Origin: an uncultured Selenomonas sp. | GTDB taxonomy: Bacteria > Bacillota > Negativicutes > Selenomonadales > Selenomonadaceae | NCBI GenBank assembly: GCA_905373085.1 | Contig: CAJPRR010000015.1 | Location: forward strand, 1 to 24,929 | Direction of reading: 5' to 3' | Length of the DNA: 24,929 nt | In this document: one piece after another, positions 1-7,761 of the stretch | How the letters are laid out: each line of letters opens with the position of its first letter | How positions within the stretch are numbered: the stretch's first letter is position 1 | Notes under the pieces: generated by a model | What the model was told of the DNA's origin: nothing | What the model saw: the letters and a program-made list of their open reading frames with translations, nothing else | Database searches by the model: none | Translations under genes and position numbers: made by a program

Positions 1-20
1 AAAAAATCCTGTTTTCCCTC

Positions 21-49
21 TTGCCACGAAATAACTTTTAAGGCATAAT
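21..49 (+). promoter_or_regulatory. Putative sigma-A promoter for the higBA pair
   Basis: TTGCCA at 21-26 and CATAAT at 44-49 are separated by exactly 17 bases. The predicted start point near 55 would give a very short leader carrying the AAAGGAGG ribosome site at 54-61. It is inferred from sequence only and sits close to the window edge, so promoters further upstream cannot be seen. Confidence 0.45.
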
Positions 50-68
50 AAAGAAAGGAGGCACACCT

Positions 69-437
69 ATGTATCGAGTCTATTTTTATTGCGACAAACA
101 CGGTCATAGACCGATTGCAGACTATATTGCTAAACTTGCATTGAAAGGCGACAAGGACAGTCGCATCAAACTGAACAAAATTCGCGATTATATCAAGGCG
201 CTCAGCTTATATGGAACACAAGCCGGAGAACCTTATATGAAGCATCTTGACGGCGATATATGGGAACTGCGTCCGATCCGCGATCGAATCCTTTTTGCCG
301 CATGGTATCAAGGCAGTTTTATCCTCCTGCATCATTTTATGAAAAAGACACAGAAAACACCTGCACGTGAAATACAAAGAGCAAAGCAAAATCTTTCTGA
401 TCTTATCGAAAGGGGCGTTACCTATGAGCAAGAATGA
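69..437 (+). CDS. higB: HigB/RelE-type toxin (phage Gp49-like family)
   Basis: This 122-aa basic protein has the look of the Gp49-like/HigB branch of the RelE/ParE toxin superfamily, whose members are ribosome-dependent mRNA interferases. Family-like features are the N-terminal beta strand with Tyr/Phe (MYRVYFYCD), the central stretch [15 protein letters not shown] at about residues 73-87, and the [11 protein letters not shown] segment at about 88-98, which corresponds to the basic end of the RelE fold. The start is set by AAAGGAGG at 54-61, 7 bases before the ATG. The gene overlaps the downstream antitoxin gene by 14 bases, so the toxin comes first, the order typical of higBA and unlike relBE. 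The operon is probably autorepressed by the antitoxin (known for the family, not shown here). The pair looks intact. Confidence 0.85.
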   Translation: MYRVYFYCDKHGHRPIADYIAKLALKGDKDSRIKLNKIRDYIKALSLYGTQAGEPYMKHLDGDIWELRPIRDRILFAAWYQGSFILLHHFMKKTQKTPAREIQRAKQNLSDLIERGVTYEQE

Positions 438-711
438 TACACTGCAAGATGATGCGATTGCCTATATCGATTCTTTTCTGACCCCCGAAGAAATCGCCGA
501 GAGCAATCTGCGCGTCGCCTTGATCGGCGAACTTATCAAGGCGAGGAATGAGCGGGGCGTCACACAGAAGCAGCTCGAAGAGATGAGCGGCGTCAGCCAG
601 CCTGTCATTGCACGCTTGGAGCGCGGCACGACGAGTCCAAACATCTCGACCGTCATGAAGCTTCTCGCTCCCTTGGGCAAAAAACTTGCCATCGTTCCCT
701 TGGAAAGCTAG
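424..711 (+). CDS. higA: HigA-type antitoxin, XRE helix-turn-helix
   Basis: This 95-aa protein has a Cro/C1-type helix-turn-helix at about residues 35-88: [20 protein letters not shown], then [11 protein letters not shown], then [18 protein letters not shown]. The last part is typical of HigA and related antitoxins, which neutralise the HigB partner and repress the operon. I chose the ATG at 424 rather than earlier in-frame codons because it is preceded by GAAAGGGG (408-415), matches the family N-terminus, and overlaps the toxin stop by 14 bases, implying translational coupling. The roughly 30 N-terminal residues before the HTH are acidic and may be the toxin-binding part (inference). The transcript ends at the hairpin at 741-790. 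Confidence 0.85.
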   Translation: MSKNDTLQDDAIAYIDSFLTPEEIAESNLRVALIGELIKARNERGVTQKQLEEMSGVSQPVIARLERGTTSPNISTVMKLLAPLGKKLAIVPLES

Positions 712-740
712 GGATTACGAATAAATTCAAAGCTGCCCTA

Positions 741-790
741 AAAAAAACCGCCCGCTGCAGAAGCAAAAGCTCCTGCAGTGGGCGGTTTTT
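741..790. terminator. Bidirectional terminator between higA and the DUF488 gene
   Basis: A long hairpin with arms AAAAACCGCCCGCTGCAG and CTGCAGTGGGCGGTTTTT has a run of A before it and a run of T after it. It can stop transcription from both directions and lies between two convergent genes. Confidence 0.9.
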
Positions 791-799
791 CTCTTCTTT

Positions 800-1174
800 T
801 TATTCTTGCCCCATCGCATCGAGCAACCACTGCCGCAGTACGAGGACGTGATTTTCCACGGCGTTCTTGTTGGCGTAGACGAGCGTCACGGGGGATTCCT
901 GCAGCCAGCCCCGGCACTTCACGGCGAAGGCGGCGGCTTCGGGACTTTTCTTCAACTCTTCGAGGTATGCCTTTCCGAAGAGATCGAAGTTCATCTCGCC
1001 ACTGTGGTAGAGCTTGCGCAATTCGGACGACGGCGTGACTTCCTTCGCCCACTCGCTCAAGGCGGCACGCTCCTTCTTCATGCCGCGCGGCCACAGGCGA
1101 TCGACAAGGATGCGTCTGCCGTCCGTCGGCGCAGGCTCTTCGTATATACGCTTCATCTGCAGTTCGTATGCCAT
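800..1174 (-). CDS. DUF488 family protein (YeaO-like)
   Basis: This 124-aa protein matches the DUF488/YeaO family: an N-terminal KRIYEEPAPTDGRRILVDRLWPRGMKK block (about residues 8-34), the SEWAKEVTPSSELRKLYH block (about 40-57), then F..AYLEELK and a C-terminal strand-helix with VTLVYANKNAVENHVLVLRQWL. The biochemical function of the family is not established. The start ATG at 1174 has AAGGAAGGGAG about 8 bases upstream on the minus strand. It is a single gene, convergent with higA and divergent from the permease gene. Length is normal for the family and nothing looks broken. Confidence 0.88.
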   Translation of the reverse strand: MAYELQMKRIYEEPAPTDGRRILVDRLWPRGMKKERAALSEWAKEVTPSSELRKLYHSGEMNFDLFGKAYLEELKKSPEAAAFAVKCRGWLQESPVTLVYANKNAVENHVLVLRQWLLDAMGQE

Positions 1175-1301
1175 CGTGAAGACTCCCTTCCTTTGCGAAA
1201 CTTCAAGTTCACCCTCTCATTCTAGCACGAACGCAGGATTTTTCCAGAGACAGATGCTAGGGAATCTGCCTCACTCACGAAGAAAGTCCCTGTGTTACGC
1301 C

Positions 1302-1330
1302 TTGCTATCTCCTGCTGTTTCCGCTAGAAT
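1302..1330 (+). promoter_or_regulatory. Putative promoter of the NCS2 permease gene
   Basis: TTGCTA at 1302-1307 and TAGAAT at 1325-1330 are separated by 17 bases. This leaves a leader of about 40 bases before the ribosome site AAGGAAAAGGAG. That leader is too short to hold a purine riboswitch, and I see no riboswitch-like conserved core there. Confidence 0.55.
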
Positions 1331-1376
1331 AAAAGTGTCATTCATCAAATCTTCCCAAGGAAAAGGAGACAATCCG

Positions 1377-2747
1377 ATGGAAAAAATGCTGGAAAACGTG
1401 TTTCACTTGAAGGAAAACCGCACGACGGTGCAGACGGAGCTTCTGGCGGGGCTTACGACGTTCATGACGATGGCGTACATCCTCGCCGTGAACCCGCTGA
1501 TCTTAAGCGCTGCGGGCATGGATGCGGGAGCCGTATTCACGGCGACGGCGCTCGCTTCGGGCATTGCGTGCGTCCTCATGGCGTCGTTCGCCAATCTGCC
1601 GTTCGCGCTGTCGTCCGCGATGGGACTCAACGCCTTCTTCGCCTACACGGTCGTCGGGCAGATGGGCTACTCGTGGCAGCTCGCGCTGACGGCGGTGCTC
1701 GTCGAGGGACTGATCTTCATCGTGCTCTCCGTGACGAATGTGCGCGAGGCGCTTTTCAATGCGATCCCGCTGACCTTGAAGAGCGCCGTCACCGTCGGCA
1801 TCGGCTTCTTCATCACCTTCATCGGCCTGCAGAACGCGCACGTCGTCGTCGCAGGGCCGAAGCTCGTCGCACTCTTCTCGATTCCCAAGGCGATGGCAGA
1901 AGGAAGATTCCACTCGGAAGGAATCACCGTCCTCCTCGCGCTCTTCGGCATCCTCCTGACCGCCGTGCTCGTCATAAGAAACATCAAGGGGAACATCCTC
2001 ATCGGCATCTTCGCCACTTGGGGGCTGGGCATCGTCCTGGAGCTTCTCGGCATTTACATCCCCGATCCTGCCCGCGGCTACTTCAGCCTCATGCCTGCAG
2101 GCATCATCGCGCCGCCCGTATCGCTCGCGCCGACTTTCCTGCAATTCGACTTCCATGCGATCCTCTCGCTCGATTTCATCGTCGTCATCTTCGCCTTTCT
2201 CTTCGTCGACCTCTTCGATACGCTCGGCACGCTGATCGGCTGCGCCTCACGCGCCAACATGCTCGACGAGAAGGGGCGGCTGCCGCGCGTCAAGGGAGCG
2301 CTTCTCGCCGACGCCTGCGGCACGTCGCTCGGCGCCTGTCTGGGCACGTCGACAATTTCGACTTACGTCGAGTCCTCGGCCGGCATCGTCGAGGGCGGGC
2401 GCACGGGACTGACGGCCGTGACGACGGCAATCTTCTTCCTCATCGCGCTCTTCTTCTCGCCGCTCTTCCTCGCCGTGCCGGGCTTCGCGACGGCGCCGGC
2501 GCTCGTCATCGTCGGCTTCCTCATGATGCAGCAGGTCGCGAAGATTCCCTGGTCGGACATCACCGAGGCGATCCCCTCCTTCATCTGCATCGCCGTCATG
2601 CCGTTCGCCTACTCCATCGCCGAGGGCATCGCCTTCGGCGTCATCTCCTACACGCTGCTGCACGTCGCCGCAGGCAAGTTCCGCAACGTGACATGGCTCA
2701 TGTACATCCTGACCGTGCTCTTCATCTTGAAGTACGCTTGGCTCTGA
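1377..2747 (+). CDS. NCS2 family nucleobase permease (AzgA/PbuG type)
   Basis: This 456-aa integral membrane protein belongs to the AzgA-like (guanine/hypoxanthine/adenine) branch of the NCS2 transporters, which take up purines by proton symport. Family signatures are NRTTVQTELLAGLTTFMTMAY near the N-terminus, ALSSAMGLNAFFAYTVV (about residues 77-93), FVDLFDTLGTLIG in the middle and GIVEGGRTGLTAV in the last third, with many hydrophobic helices throughout. I chose the ATG at 1377 because AAGGAAAAGGAG lies just upstream and MEKMLENVFHLKEN is the usual start of the family; a longer open frame extending further upstream is not coding. AzgA members often favour adenine/hypoxanthine/guanine, but the exact substrate cannot be read from the sequence. 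It is a single-gene unit ended by the hairpin at 2764-2808. Confidence 0.9.
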   Translation: MEKMLENVFHLKENRTTVQTELLAGLTTFMTMAYILAVNPLILSAAGMDAGAVFTATALASGIACVLMASFANLPFALSSAMGLNAFFAYTVVGQMGYSWQLALTAVLVEGLIFIVLSVTNVREALFNAIPLTLKSAVTVGIGFFITFIGLQNAHVVVAGPKLVALFSIPKAMAEGRFHSEGITVLLALFGILLTAVLVIRNIKGNILIGIFATWGLGIVLELLGIYIPDPARGYFSLMPAGIIAPPVSLAPTFLQFDFHAILSLDFIVVIFAFLFVDLFDTLGTLIGCASRANMLDEKGRLPRVKGALLADACGTSLGACLGTSTISTYVESSAGIVEGGRTGLTAVTTAIFFLIALFFSPLFLAVPGFATAPALVIVGFLMMQQVAKIPWSDITEAIPSFICIAVMPFAYSIAEGIAFGVISYTLLHVAAGKFRNVTWLMYILTVLFILKYAWL

Positions 2748-2763
2748 GACATATCAACGTCAG

Positions 2764-2808
2764 AAAAGGGCGGAGCATCCATCAAAACCGGTGGATGCGC
2801 CGCCCTTT
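2764..2808. terminator. Bidirectional terminator between permease and dapF
   Basis: Arms AAAAGGGCGG-A-GCATCCA and TGGATGC-G-CCGCCCTTTT form a stem with a single mismatch and a 9-10 base loop, flanked by A and T runs. It serves two convergent genes. Confidence 0.88.
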
Positions 2809-2816
2809 TCCCATAT

Positions 2817-3656
2817 TCATTCATACCTTCCGGCAAAGACCTTCTCGGCAGGCCCCGTCATGTAGACATGATTGTTCGCCGCCCACTCGATCTGCAGCCT
2901 TCCTCCGTCGAGCTGCACCTCGGCTTCTCTCTTCGTGCGTCCCGTGAGCGCGGCGGCGACAAGCGTCGCGCATGAGCCTGTGCCGCACGCGAGCGTCACG
3001 GCAGCGCCGCGCTCCCAGACGCGCATGCGGATGTGGGAATCGTCCTTGATTTCGGCAAACTCCACGTTTGTCTTCTTTGGGAACTTCTCGTGCCGCTCAA
3101 GAAGAGGCCCGAACTTTTCCATCGGCACGGCTTCTGCATCCTCGACGAAGATCACGCAGTGCGGGTTGCCCATGGAAACGCAGGTCATGGAAAATGACTC
3201 TCCCGCCGCCTCGATCGGCTGCCCGATGACGCGCGATGCGCCGAAGCCCAGAACAGGAATGCTCTCGCCTTCAAGAATCGGCTCGCCCATATCGACGCGC
3301 ACGCCCGTGAGCCTGCTGCCCGCAAGCTGCAGGCGCGGCACGAGGACGCCCGCACCCGTCTCGACCGTGAACTCCTCCTCGTCGCTCAGCCCTTCCGCAT
3401 GGACGACGCCCGCGAAGCAGCGGATGCCATTGCCGCACATCTCCGCCTCCGTGCCGTCCGCATTAAAAATGCGCATGCGAAAATCCGCCTGCTCCGACGG
3501 CAGCACGAGGATCAGCCCGTCCGCGCCGATACCATAGTGACGGTCACAGATCCTTCGGGAGAGTGCTGCAAGATCATCCGGGATCTGCTCCCGAAAGCCG
3601 TTCACAAGCACGAAATCGTTGCCGCAGCCCTGCCATTTCGTAAAGGAAAACGCCAT
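2817..3656 (-). CDS. dapF: Diaminopimelate epimerase
   Basis: This 279-aa enzyme interconverts LL- and meso-diaminopimelate, the last step before lysine and a peptidoglycan precursor. Both catalytic cysteines are present in their motifs: Cys74 in EMCGNGIRC and Cys224 in LACGTGSCA. The N-terminal KWQGCGNDF (7-15), the substrate-binding GADGLI (44-49) and GNPHCVIF (163-170) are also clear. The ATG at 3656 starts the normal family N-terminus; a longer reading frame further upstream is not family-like. It begins 4 bases after the stop of the small gene at 3661-3864, and its ribosome site (GGGGGTAAG) lies over that stop, so the two are probably co-transcribed and coupled. A lysA-like decarboxylase lies about 14 kb away, so the pathway genes are not clustered. 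Confidence 0.97.
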   Translation of the reverse strand: MAFSFTKWQGCGNDFVLVNGFREQIPDDLAALSRRICDRHYGIGADGLILVLPSEQADFRMRIFNADGTEAEMCGNGIRCFAGVVHAEGLSDEEEFTVETGAGVLVPRLQLAGSRLTGVRVDMGEPILEGESIPVLGFGASRVIGQPIEAAGESFSMTCVSMGNPHCVIFVEDAEAVPMEKFGPLLERHEKFPKKTNVEFAEIKDDSHIRMRVWERGAAVTLACGTGSCATLVAAALTGRTKREAEVQLDGGRLQIEWAANNHVYMTGPAEKVFAGRYE

Positions 3657-3660
3657 ATTC

Positions 3661-3864
3661 TTACCCCCAGGAATGTTTTGCGAGGAAAGACCAGAAGGAC
3701 GCGCCGAAAACTCGCTCCTTTTGGCGGCTTTCCTCCAGCACGCGCGCATCTGCCGCCATGCAGTTTTCCTTCATTGTAGCGAAGAACGAGCGCTTTGCCA
3801 AGCCTTTTTTGCCCGCCTTGCCCTTGTGCAGCGACAACGGAGCGCCTTTTCCCAAAACGTTCAT
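3661..3864 (-). CDS. Small basic protein of unknown function, upstream of dapF
   Basis: I do not recognise this 67-aa protein. It is rich in Lys/Arg in its first 25 residues, carries a single Cys (in KENCMAAD) and ends in an aromatic stretch (FGASFWSFLAKHSWG); no signal peptide or membrane helix is evident. Three signals support it as a real gene: the minus-strand ATG at 3864 has AAAGGAGG (3871-3878) at 6 bases' distance, a perfect consensus promoter lies just upstream (3902-3930), and its TAA ends 4 bases before dapF. Two other reading frames overlap this interval, but neither has a comparable ribosome site. The paired CsoR-like palindromes over the promoter suggest control by a metal or sulfur-sensing repressor. 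Function is open. Confidence 0.6.
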   Translation of the reverse strand: MNVLGKGAPLSLHKGKAGKKGLAKRSFFATMKENCMAADARVLEESRQKERVFGASFWSFLAKHSWG

Positions 3865-3882
3865 AACAATCCTCCTTTGCAC

Positions 3883-3930
3883 ATACCCCTATTGGTATTT
3901 TATTATACACATAGGGGTATATGCTGTCAA
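3883..3930 (-). promoter_or_regulatory. Consensus promoter with two palindromic operator boxes (CsoR-like)
   Basis: On the minus strand TTGACA (3930-3925), a 17-base spacer and TATAAT (3907-3902) make a perfect sigma-A promoter. Two boxes of the form ATAC-N8-GTAT cover it: ATACCCCTATTGGTAT at 3883-3898, over the predicted start point, and ATACACATAGGGGTAT at 3905-3920, over the spacer and -10. Their centres are 22 bases apart, about two helical turns. A C/G tract flanked by inverted ATAC/GTAT ends resembles operators of the CsoR/RcnR/CstR (DUF156) repressors. The assignment to that family is inference. Confidence 0.7.
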
Positions 3931-4016
3931 GAGGAAGATGCACCTTCGCCTCCCCACAGCGCCAACAATCATACGGATGCACGGTCAGATACAAGAATCT
4001 ACTATCTGTCTGTAAC

Positions 4017-4051
4017 TATGTATACATAATACCTTAGCAAAACAGTATACT
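4017..4051. promoter_or_regulatory. Two GTATAC palindromes upstream of gdhA
   Basis: TATGTATACATA (4017-4028) and AGTATACT (4044-4051) are perfect palindromes sharing the GTATAC core, with centres 25 bases apart, in the 275-base intergenic region before gdhA. They may be regulator sites. A weak TATGAT at 4069-4074 could be the gdhA -10, but no convincing -35 accompanies it. Confidence 0.3.
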
Positions 4052-4139
4052 TTTTCTGCCATTTGCGCTATGATATATGAGTGCTTAGCCACACGATAGT
4101 TTTTTCTTATGAAGTTTCAAAGCAAAGGGGTAAATACGC

Positions 4140-5489
4140 ATGACGGAAATGCAGCAGTATGTAGAGGACATCCTCGCCTCTATCGAAAAGAAGGATCCGC
4201 AGGAGAAGGAATATCACAACGTGGTCAAGGAAGTCCTGACCTCGATCGTGCCTGTCCTTGAGCAGCATCCCGAGTACAAGAAGCACAAGATCCTGGAGCG
4301 CATGGTCGAGCCGGAGCGAGTCGTCATGTTCCGCGTGCCTTGGCAGGACGACAAGGGCGAGGTGCAGGTCAACCGCGGCTACCGCGTGCAGGCGAACAGC
4401 GCCGTCGGCACCTACAAGGGCGGCCTGCGCTTCCATCCGAGCGTGACGCTCTCCATTTTGAAGTTCCTCGCTTTCGAGCAGACGTTCAAGAACTCTTTGA
4501 CGGGACTTCCCATCGGCGGCGCCAAGGGCGGTTCGGACTTCGACCCGAAGGGCAAGAGCGACAACGAGGTCATGCGCTTCTGCCAGAGCTTCATGACGGA
4601 GCTTTATCGCCACATCGGCTCGATGGTCGATACGCCGGCGGGCGACATCGGCGTCGGCGGCCGTGAGATCGGCTACCTCTACGGCCAGTACAAGCGCATC
4701 GTCAACTCCTTTGATTCCGCCGTCCTCACGGGCAAGGGCCTCGGCTACGGCGGCAGCCTCGCACGCACGGAAGCCACGGGCTACGGTCTCCTCTACTTCA
4801 TGAAGGAGATGCTCGAAGACAACGGCAAGAGCCTCCAAGGCAAGACCGTCGTCGTCTCCGGCTCGGGCAACGTCGCGACGTATGCGATTGAAAAGGCCAT
4901 CGAATTTGGCGCAAAGCCCGTGACCTGCTCCGACTCGAACGGCTACGTCTATGACCCCGATGGCATCGACCTCGCGCTCGTCAAGGAGATCAAGCAGGTG
5001 CGCCGCGGCCGCATCAAGGAGTACGTCGAAAAGCGTCCGAATGCCGAGTACCACGAGGGATGCCGTGGCGTCTGGACGGTCAAGTGCGACATCGCCCTGC
5101 CCTGCGCGACGCAGAGCGAGCTTGACATCGAGGGCGTCAAGGCGCTCACAGCGAACGGCGTCATGGCCGTCGGCGAAGGCGCGAACATGCCGACGACGCT
5201 CGACGCGACGGAATATCTCTTGGAAAAGGGCGTTCTCTTCGCCCCTGCGAAAGCGGCAAATGCCGGCGGCGTCGCCGTCTCTGCGCTTGAGATGAGCCAG
5301 AACTCCGAGCGCCTGCACTGGACGTTCGAGGAAGTCGACAATCGCCTCAAGGGCATCATGAAGAACATCTACCAAAACTCCAAGAAGAACGCGGAGAAGT
5401 ACGGCATGAAGGGCAACCTCATCGCCGGCGCCAACATCACGGCGTTCCTCCACGTCGCGGACACGATGGTCGCACAGGGATTGGTGTAA
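4140..5489 (+). CDS. gdhA: Glutamate dehydrogenase, NADP-type
   Basis: This 449-aa enzyme catalyses reductive amination of 2-oxoglutarate with ammonium, linking carbon and nitrogen metabolism. It is the ~450-aa hexameric bacterial type, usually NADP-dependent. Visible landmarks are NRGYRVQANSAVGTYKGGLRFHP (about 78-100, with substrate Lys93), EQTFKNSLTGLP (Lys117), GGAKGGSDFDPKG with catalytic Lys129, DTPAGDIGVGGREIGY with Asp169, and the Rossmann loop VVVSGSGNVA in the second domain. The ATG at 4140 is preceded by AAAGGGG about 10 bases upstream. It stands alone, followed by the hairpin at 5518-5547. Cofactor preference is inferred from overall family resemblance, not from a tested motif. 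Confidence 0.96.
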   Translation: MTEMQQYVEDILASIEKKDPQEKEYHNVVKEVLTSIVPVLEQHPEYKKHKILERMVEPERVVMFRVPWQDDKGEVQVNRGYRVQANSAVGTYKGGLRFHPSVTLSILKFLAFEQTFKNSLTGLPIGGAKGGSDFDPKGKSDNEVMRFCQSFMTELYRHIGSMVDTPAGDIGVGGREIGYLYGQYKRIVNSFDSAVLTGKGLGYGGSLARTEATGYGLLYFMKEMLEDNGKSLQGKTVVVSGSGNVATYAIEKAIEFGAKPVTCSDSNGYVYDPDGIDLALVKEIKQVRRGRIKEYVEKRPNAEYHEGCRGVWTVKCDIALPCATQSELDIEGVKALTANGVMAVGEGANMPTTLDATEYLLEKGVLFAPAKAANAGGVAVSALEMSQNSERLHWTFEEVDNRLKGIMKNIYQNSKKNAEKYGMKGNLIAGANITAFLHVADTMVAQGLV

Positions 5490-5517
5490 CGCCAAACCGT
5501 ATAGGAAAGACAGCAAG

Positions 5518-5547
5518 CAGCCCGACGGGAAAACTCCCGTCGGGCTG
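5518..5547. terminator. Terminator hairpin after gdhA
   Basis: CAGCCCGACGGGA and TCCCGTCGGGCTG pair perfectly around a 4-base AAAC loop. The T content after it is modest (TTCGTTGTCT). It lies between gdhA and the convergent chemoreceptor gene and may serve both. Confidence 0.8.
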
Positions 5548-5573
5548 TTCGTTGTCTCATGGCTTATTGTATA

Positions 5574-7649
5574 TCACACCTTGAATTTGCCGACCTCGCC
5601 GTTGAGATCCATGGCAACGCTCGCCAGACCTTCGCTCGCTTCGGCGATGTCCTGCAAGGAGTGCGTCTGCGTCTCGACGGCGGCGTTTCCTTCCTCGCTC
5701 GTCGCAGCGTTTTCTTCTGCGAGCGCCGAAAGTCCCTGCACGACCTCCGCGATGGAGTGGTTCTTGGCTGTGATGTCCTCCGTGGACTTGTTCATCGTGA
5801 GCATGACCTTCTGCGTCGTATCGACAGCTTCGGTGATCTTCTGGAATTTCCCCTGCGTCTCAGCAAGACTGTCCTGCGTCTCGGCGAACAGCTTCTTGGA
5901 AATCGCCATGGTGTTGACGGCTTCCTGCGATTTCGTCTTGAGTCCGACGATGATCGCGCTGATTTCGTCAGTGAAGCTCTTCGACTGTTCCGCGAGCGTG
6001 CGGATCTCCTCCGCTACGACGGCGAAGCCGCGTCCCGCATCGCCCGCACGCGCCGCCTCGATCGCGGCGTTCAGCGCGAGGAGGTTCGTCTGCGCGGAAA
6101 TCGACTGGATCATCTCACTCGCCTTCTCGATGTCCTCGGCGCTCTTGTTCGTCTCTTCGACGACGCGTGCGACATCTTCCGTAGCCCGTGCCGTTTCCGC
6201 GGATTTCTTTACAAGATTGTTGAGAATCTCCGCGCCCTCGTCCTTTTCGCGGCGGATGTTATCGGTCGATTCATTAATCTGGCGCAAGATCTCCTTGTTC
6301 TCATCCATGAGCTCCATGATCTTATCGATGTGCTCCGACGCGTTCTGCGTGTCCTGCGCCTGGCTCGTCGCGCCGTCGGCGATGTTGTGGATGGCGGCCG
6401 CCACATCGCGCGCGGAATCCGCCGTAGACTGCGCCGTCGCCGTCAGTTCCTCGCTCGTAGCCGCGACGGACTGCGAGGAGTTGCTGATCTTGTCGATGAT
6501 GCCGCGCAGGTTGTTCCTGAGTTCGGCGATGCTGCGCGCCATCGTGCCGATCTCGTCGCCGCGCTCGCGCAAGGCGGCCTGCGACTCGTCCGCACGCACG
6601 TCGAGGTGGGCGAGCTTCTCGATGATGCCCGTGATGCCGCCCAAGGGAACAGCGACGCGCTTGTGAATGAAGAAGCTCATGAATACGAGCAGGAGGATGC
6701 AGCAGACGACAGCGATGGCGATGGCAGACCAGACCATCTTCTTTGCCGCTGCCGTGAACACGTCGCGCTCCGTCGCGGAAAACACCATCCACTCGGCATC
6801 CACGCCTTCGAGATGCATAGGATAGAAGCAATAGACGGAATCCTCTCCTGTCTGCGGCGATTCGTGATCGACGGCCGTGACGGTACTCTCGTCAAAGGCC
6901 TCGGCGATTTCCGCATCGGTCATGGGGAAGGAATCGTAGAAGCGCTTGAGGATGAAATCTACATTCAGTCCGTGAGCGATCGTCGTTCCCTTCCGCGTGA
7001 ATACGCCGTAGTAATTCTCAGTCTTGCTGATTCCCTCCGTGTACTTCTGAATCTCCGCCAAGCTGATGTTCGCACAGACGACGCCGACAATCTGCCCGTT
7101 CACCTCGACAGGCGCGACATAACGTGCCACCAGTTTTCCATTCTGCGTCTGTTCCGGATCTGCAAGGAGCGGCTTTCCCGTGCTCTTCACCGTCTTGTAC
7201 CAGTCGCTCTGCATGGCGCCCTGCACCGCGCCCGTCTTCCCCTCATTGTCTGCGTAGACGTTTACAGCCTCCGCGCCCGAGGAAGATTCGAGGATGACCG
7301 AGACCGAGCGGATGCCGGCGCTTTCGGACATCTCATCGGCCAGCATGTTTCGGATCGCATCCGCGCTGGCCTCGGGCGGCACAGAGGCCAGCTGCTTCTG
7401 CACGTCCCTCTCCAAGCGTCCGGCAATGCGCACGGTGCGCCCGTAGCGCTGCTCGATCTGGTAGGCGATCTGCTTGTTGGTGAGCATCGTCTCGCGCTTT
7501 CCCGCATCAATCAGCGCGTCAAAGCTCATGTAGGCGATGAACGCCGTGACGACGATGAGCATGAAGGCTATGCCGACGGCATTCACCGCATTGATCTGAA
7601 AGCCTATCCCTCCCCCTAGAGCGCTTGTCTTTCCTCTTCCTTCATCCAT
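5574..7649 (-). CDS. Methyl-accepting chemotaxis protein (Cache-HAMP-MCP)
   Basis: This 691-aa transmembrane chemoreceptor controls the CheA kinase and so flagellar behaviour. In order: a short cytoplasmic N-terminus, TM1 at about 21-43, a ~260-residue extracytoplasmic part resembling a double Cache sensor (membrane-distal [17 protein letters not shown] at about 175-191), TM2 at about 306-328, a HAMP linker at about 329-383, and a long coiled-coil signalling domain with the conserved tip [26 protein letters not shown] at about 525-550. The C-terminus (GEVGKFKV) has no CheR-docking pentapeptide. The ATG at 7649 has GAAGGAGG about 9 bases upstream. The ligand cannot be predicted. A 14-base perfect palindrome lies in the leader (7668-7681). 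The gene stands alone. Confidence 0.95.
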   Translation of the reverse strand: MDEGRGKTSALGGGIGFQINAVNAVGIAFMLIVVTAFIAYMSFDALIDAGKRETMLTNKQIAYQIEQRYGRTVRIAGRLERDVQKQLASVPPEASADAIRNMLADEMSESAGIRSVSVILESSSGAEAVNVYADNEGKTGAVQGAMQSDWYKTVKSTGKPLLADPEQTQNGKLVARYVAPVEVNGQIVGVVCANISLAEIQKYTEGISKTENYYGVFTRKGTTIAHGLNVDFILKRFYDSFPMTDAEIAEAFDESTVTAVDHESPQTGEDSVYCFYPMHLEGVDAEWMVFSATERDVFTAAAKKMVWSAIAIAVVCCILLLVFMSFFIHKRVAVPLGGITGIIEKLAHLDVRADESQAALRERGDEIGTMARSIAELRNNLRGIIDKISNSSQSVAATSEELTATAQSTADSARDVAAAIHNIADGATSQAQDTQNASEHIDKIMELMDENKEILRQINESTDNIRREKDEGAEILNNLVKKSAETARATEDVARVVEETNKSAEDIEKASEMIQSISAQTNLLALNAAIEAARAGDAGRGFAVVAEEIRTLAEQSKSFTDEISAIIVGLKTKSQEAVNTMAISKKLFAETQDSLAETQGKFQKITEAVDTTQKVMLTMNKSTEDITAKNHSIAEVVQGLSALAEENAATSEEGNAAVETQTHSLQDIAEASEGLASVAMDLNGEVGKFKV

Positions 7650-7667
7650 GATCCAGTTCCTCCTTCT

Positions 7668-7681
7668 GACGCACGTGCGTC
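7668..7681. repeat. Perfect 14-base palindrome in the chemoreceptor leader
   Basis: GACGCACGTGCGTC is its own reverse complement and lies immediately upstream of the ribosome site (7659-7666) of the chemoreceptor gene. It could be an operator or an mRNA hairpin affecting translation; nothing distinguishes these. Confidence 0.5.
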
Positions 7682-7725
7682 TGATAATGTTTTTCTTCCA
7701 TCATGAAAGTCTCCGATGCCGCTGT

Positions 7726-7761
7726 CTCTTAAGCCTCTTAAGCCTCTTAAGCCTCTTAAGC
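7726..7761. repeat. Four tandem copies of a 9-base unit (CTCTTAAGC)
   Basis: Four exact copies of CTCTTAAGC run head to tail. Each contains the palindrome CTTAAG. It lies about 80-110 bases upstream of the chemoreceptor start. Such a microsatellite-like tract can vary in copy number by slippage. Confidence 0.9.

Noticed and set aside
1220..1376. Possible purine riboswitch before the permease gene.
   Set aside because: The promoter leaves only a ~40-base leader and none of the conserved purine-aptamer core is seen.
3602..3994. A 130-codon minus-strand frame overlapping the dapF start.
   Set aside because: It runs through the promoter and operator, has no ribosome site, and competes with the better-supported 67-aa gene.
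5559..7619. A 686-codon open frame on the plus strand.
   Set aside because: It is exactly antisense to the chemoreceptor gene, has no family resemblance, and is Arg/Leu/Asp-rich in the way GC-rich antisense frames are.
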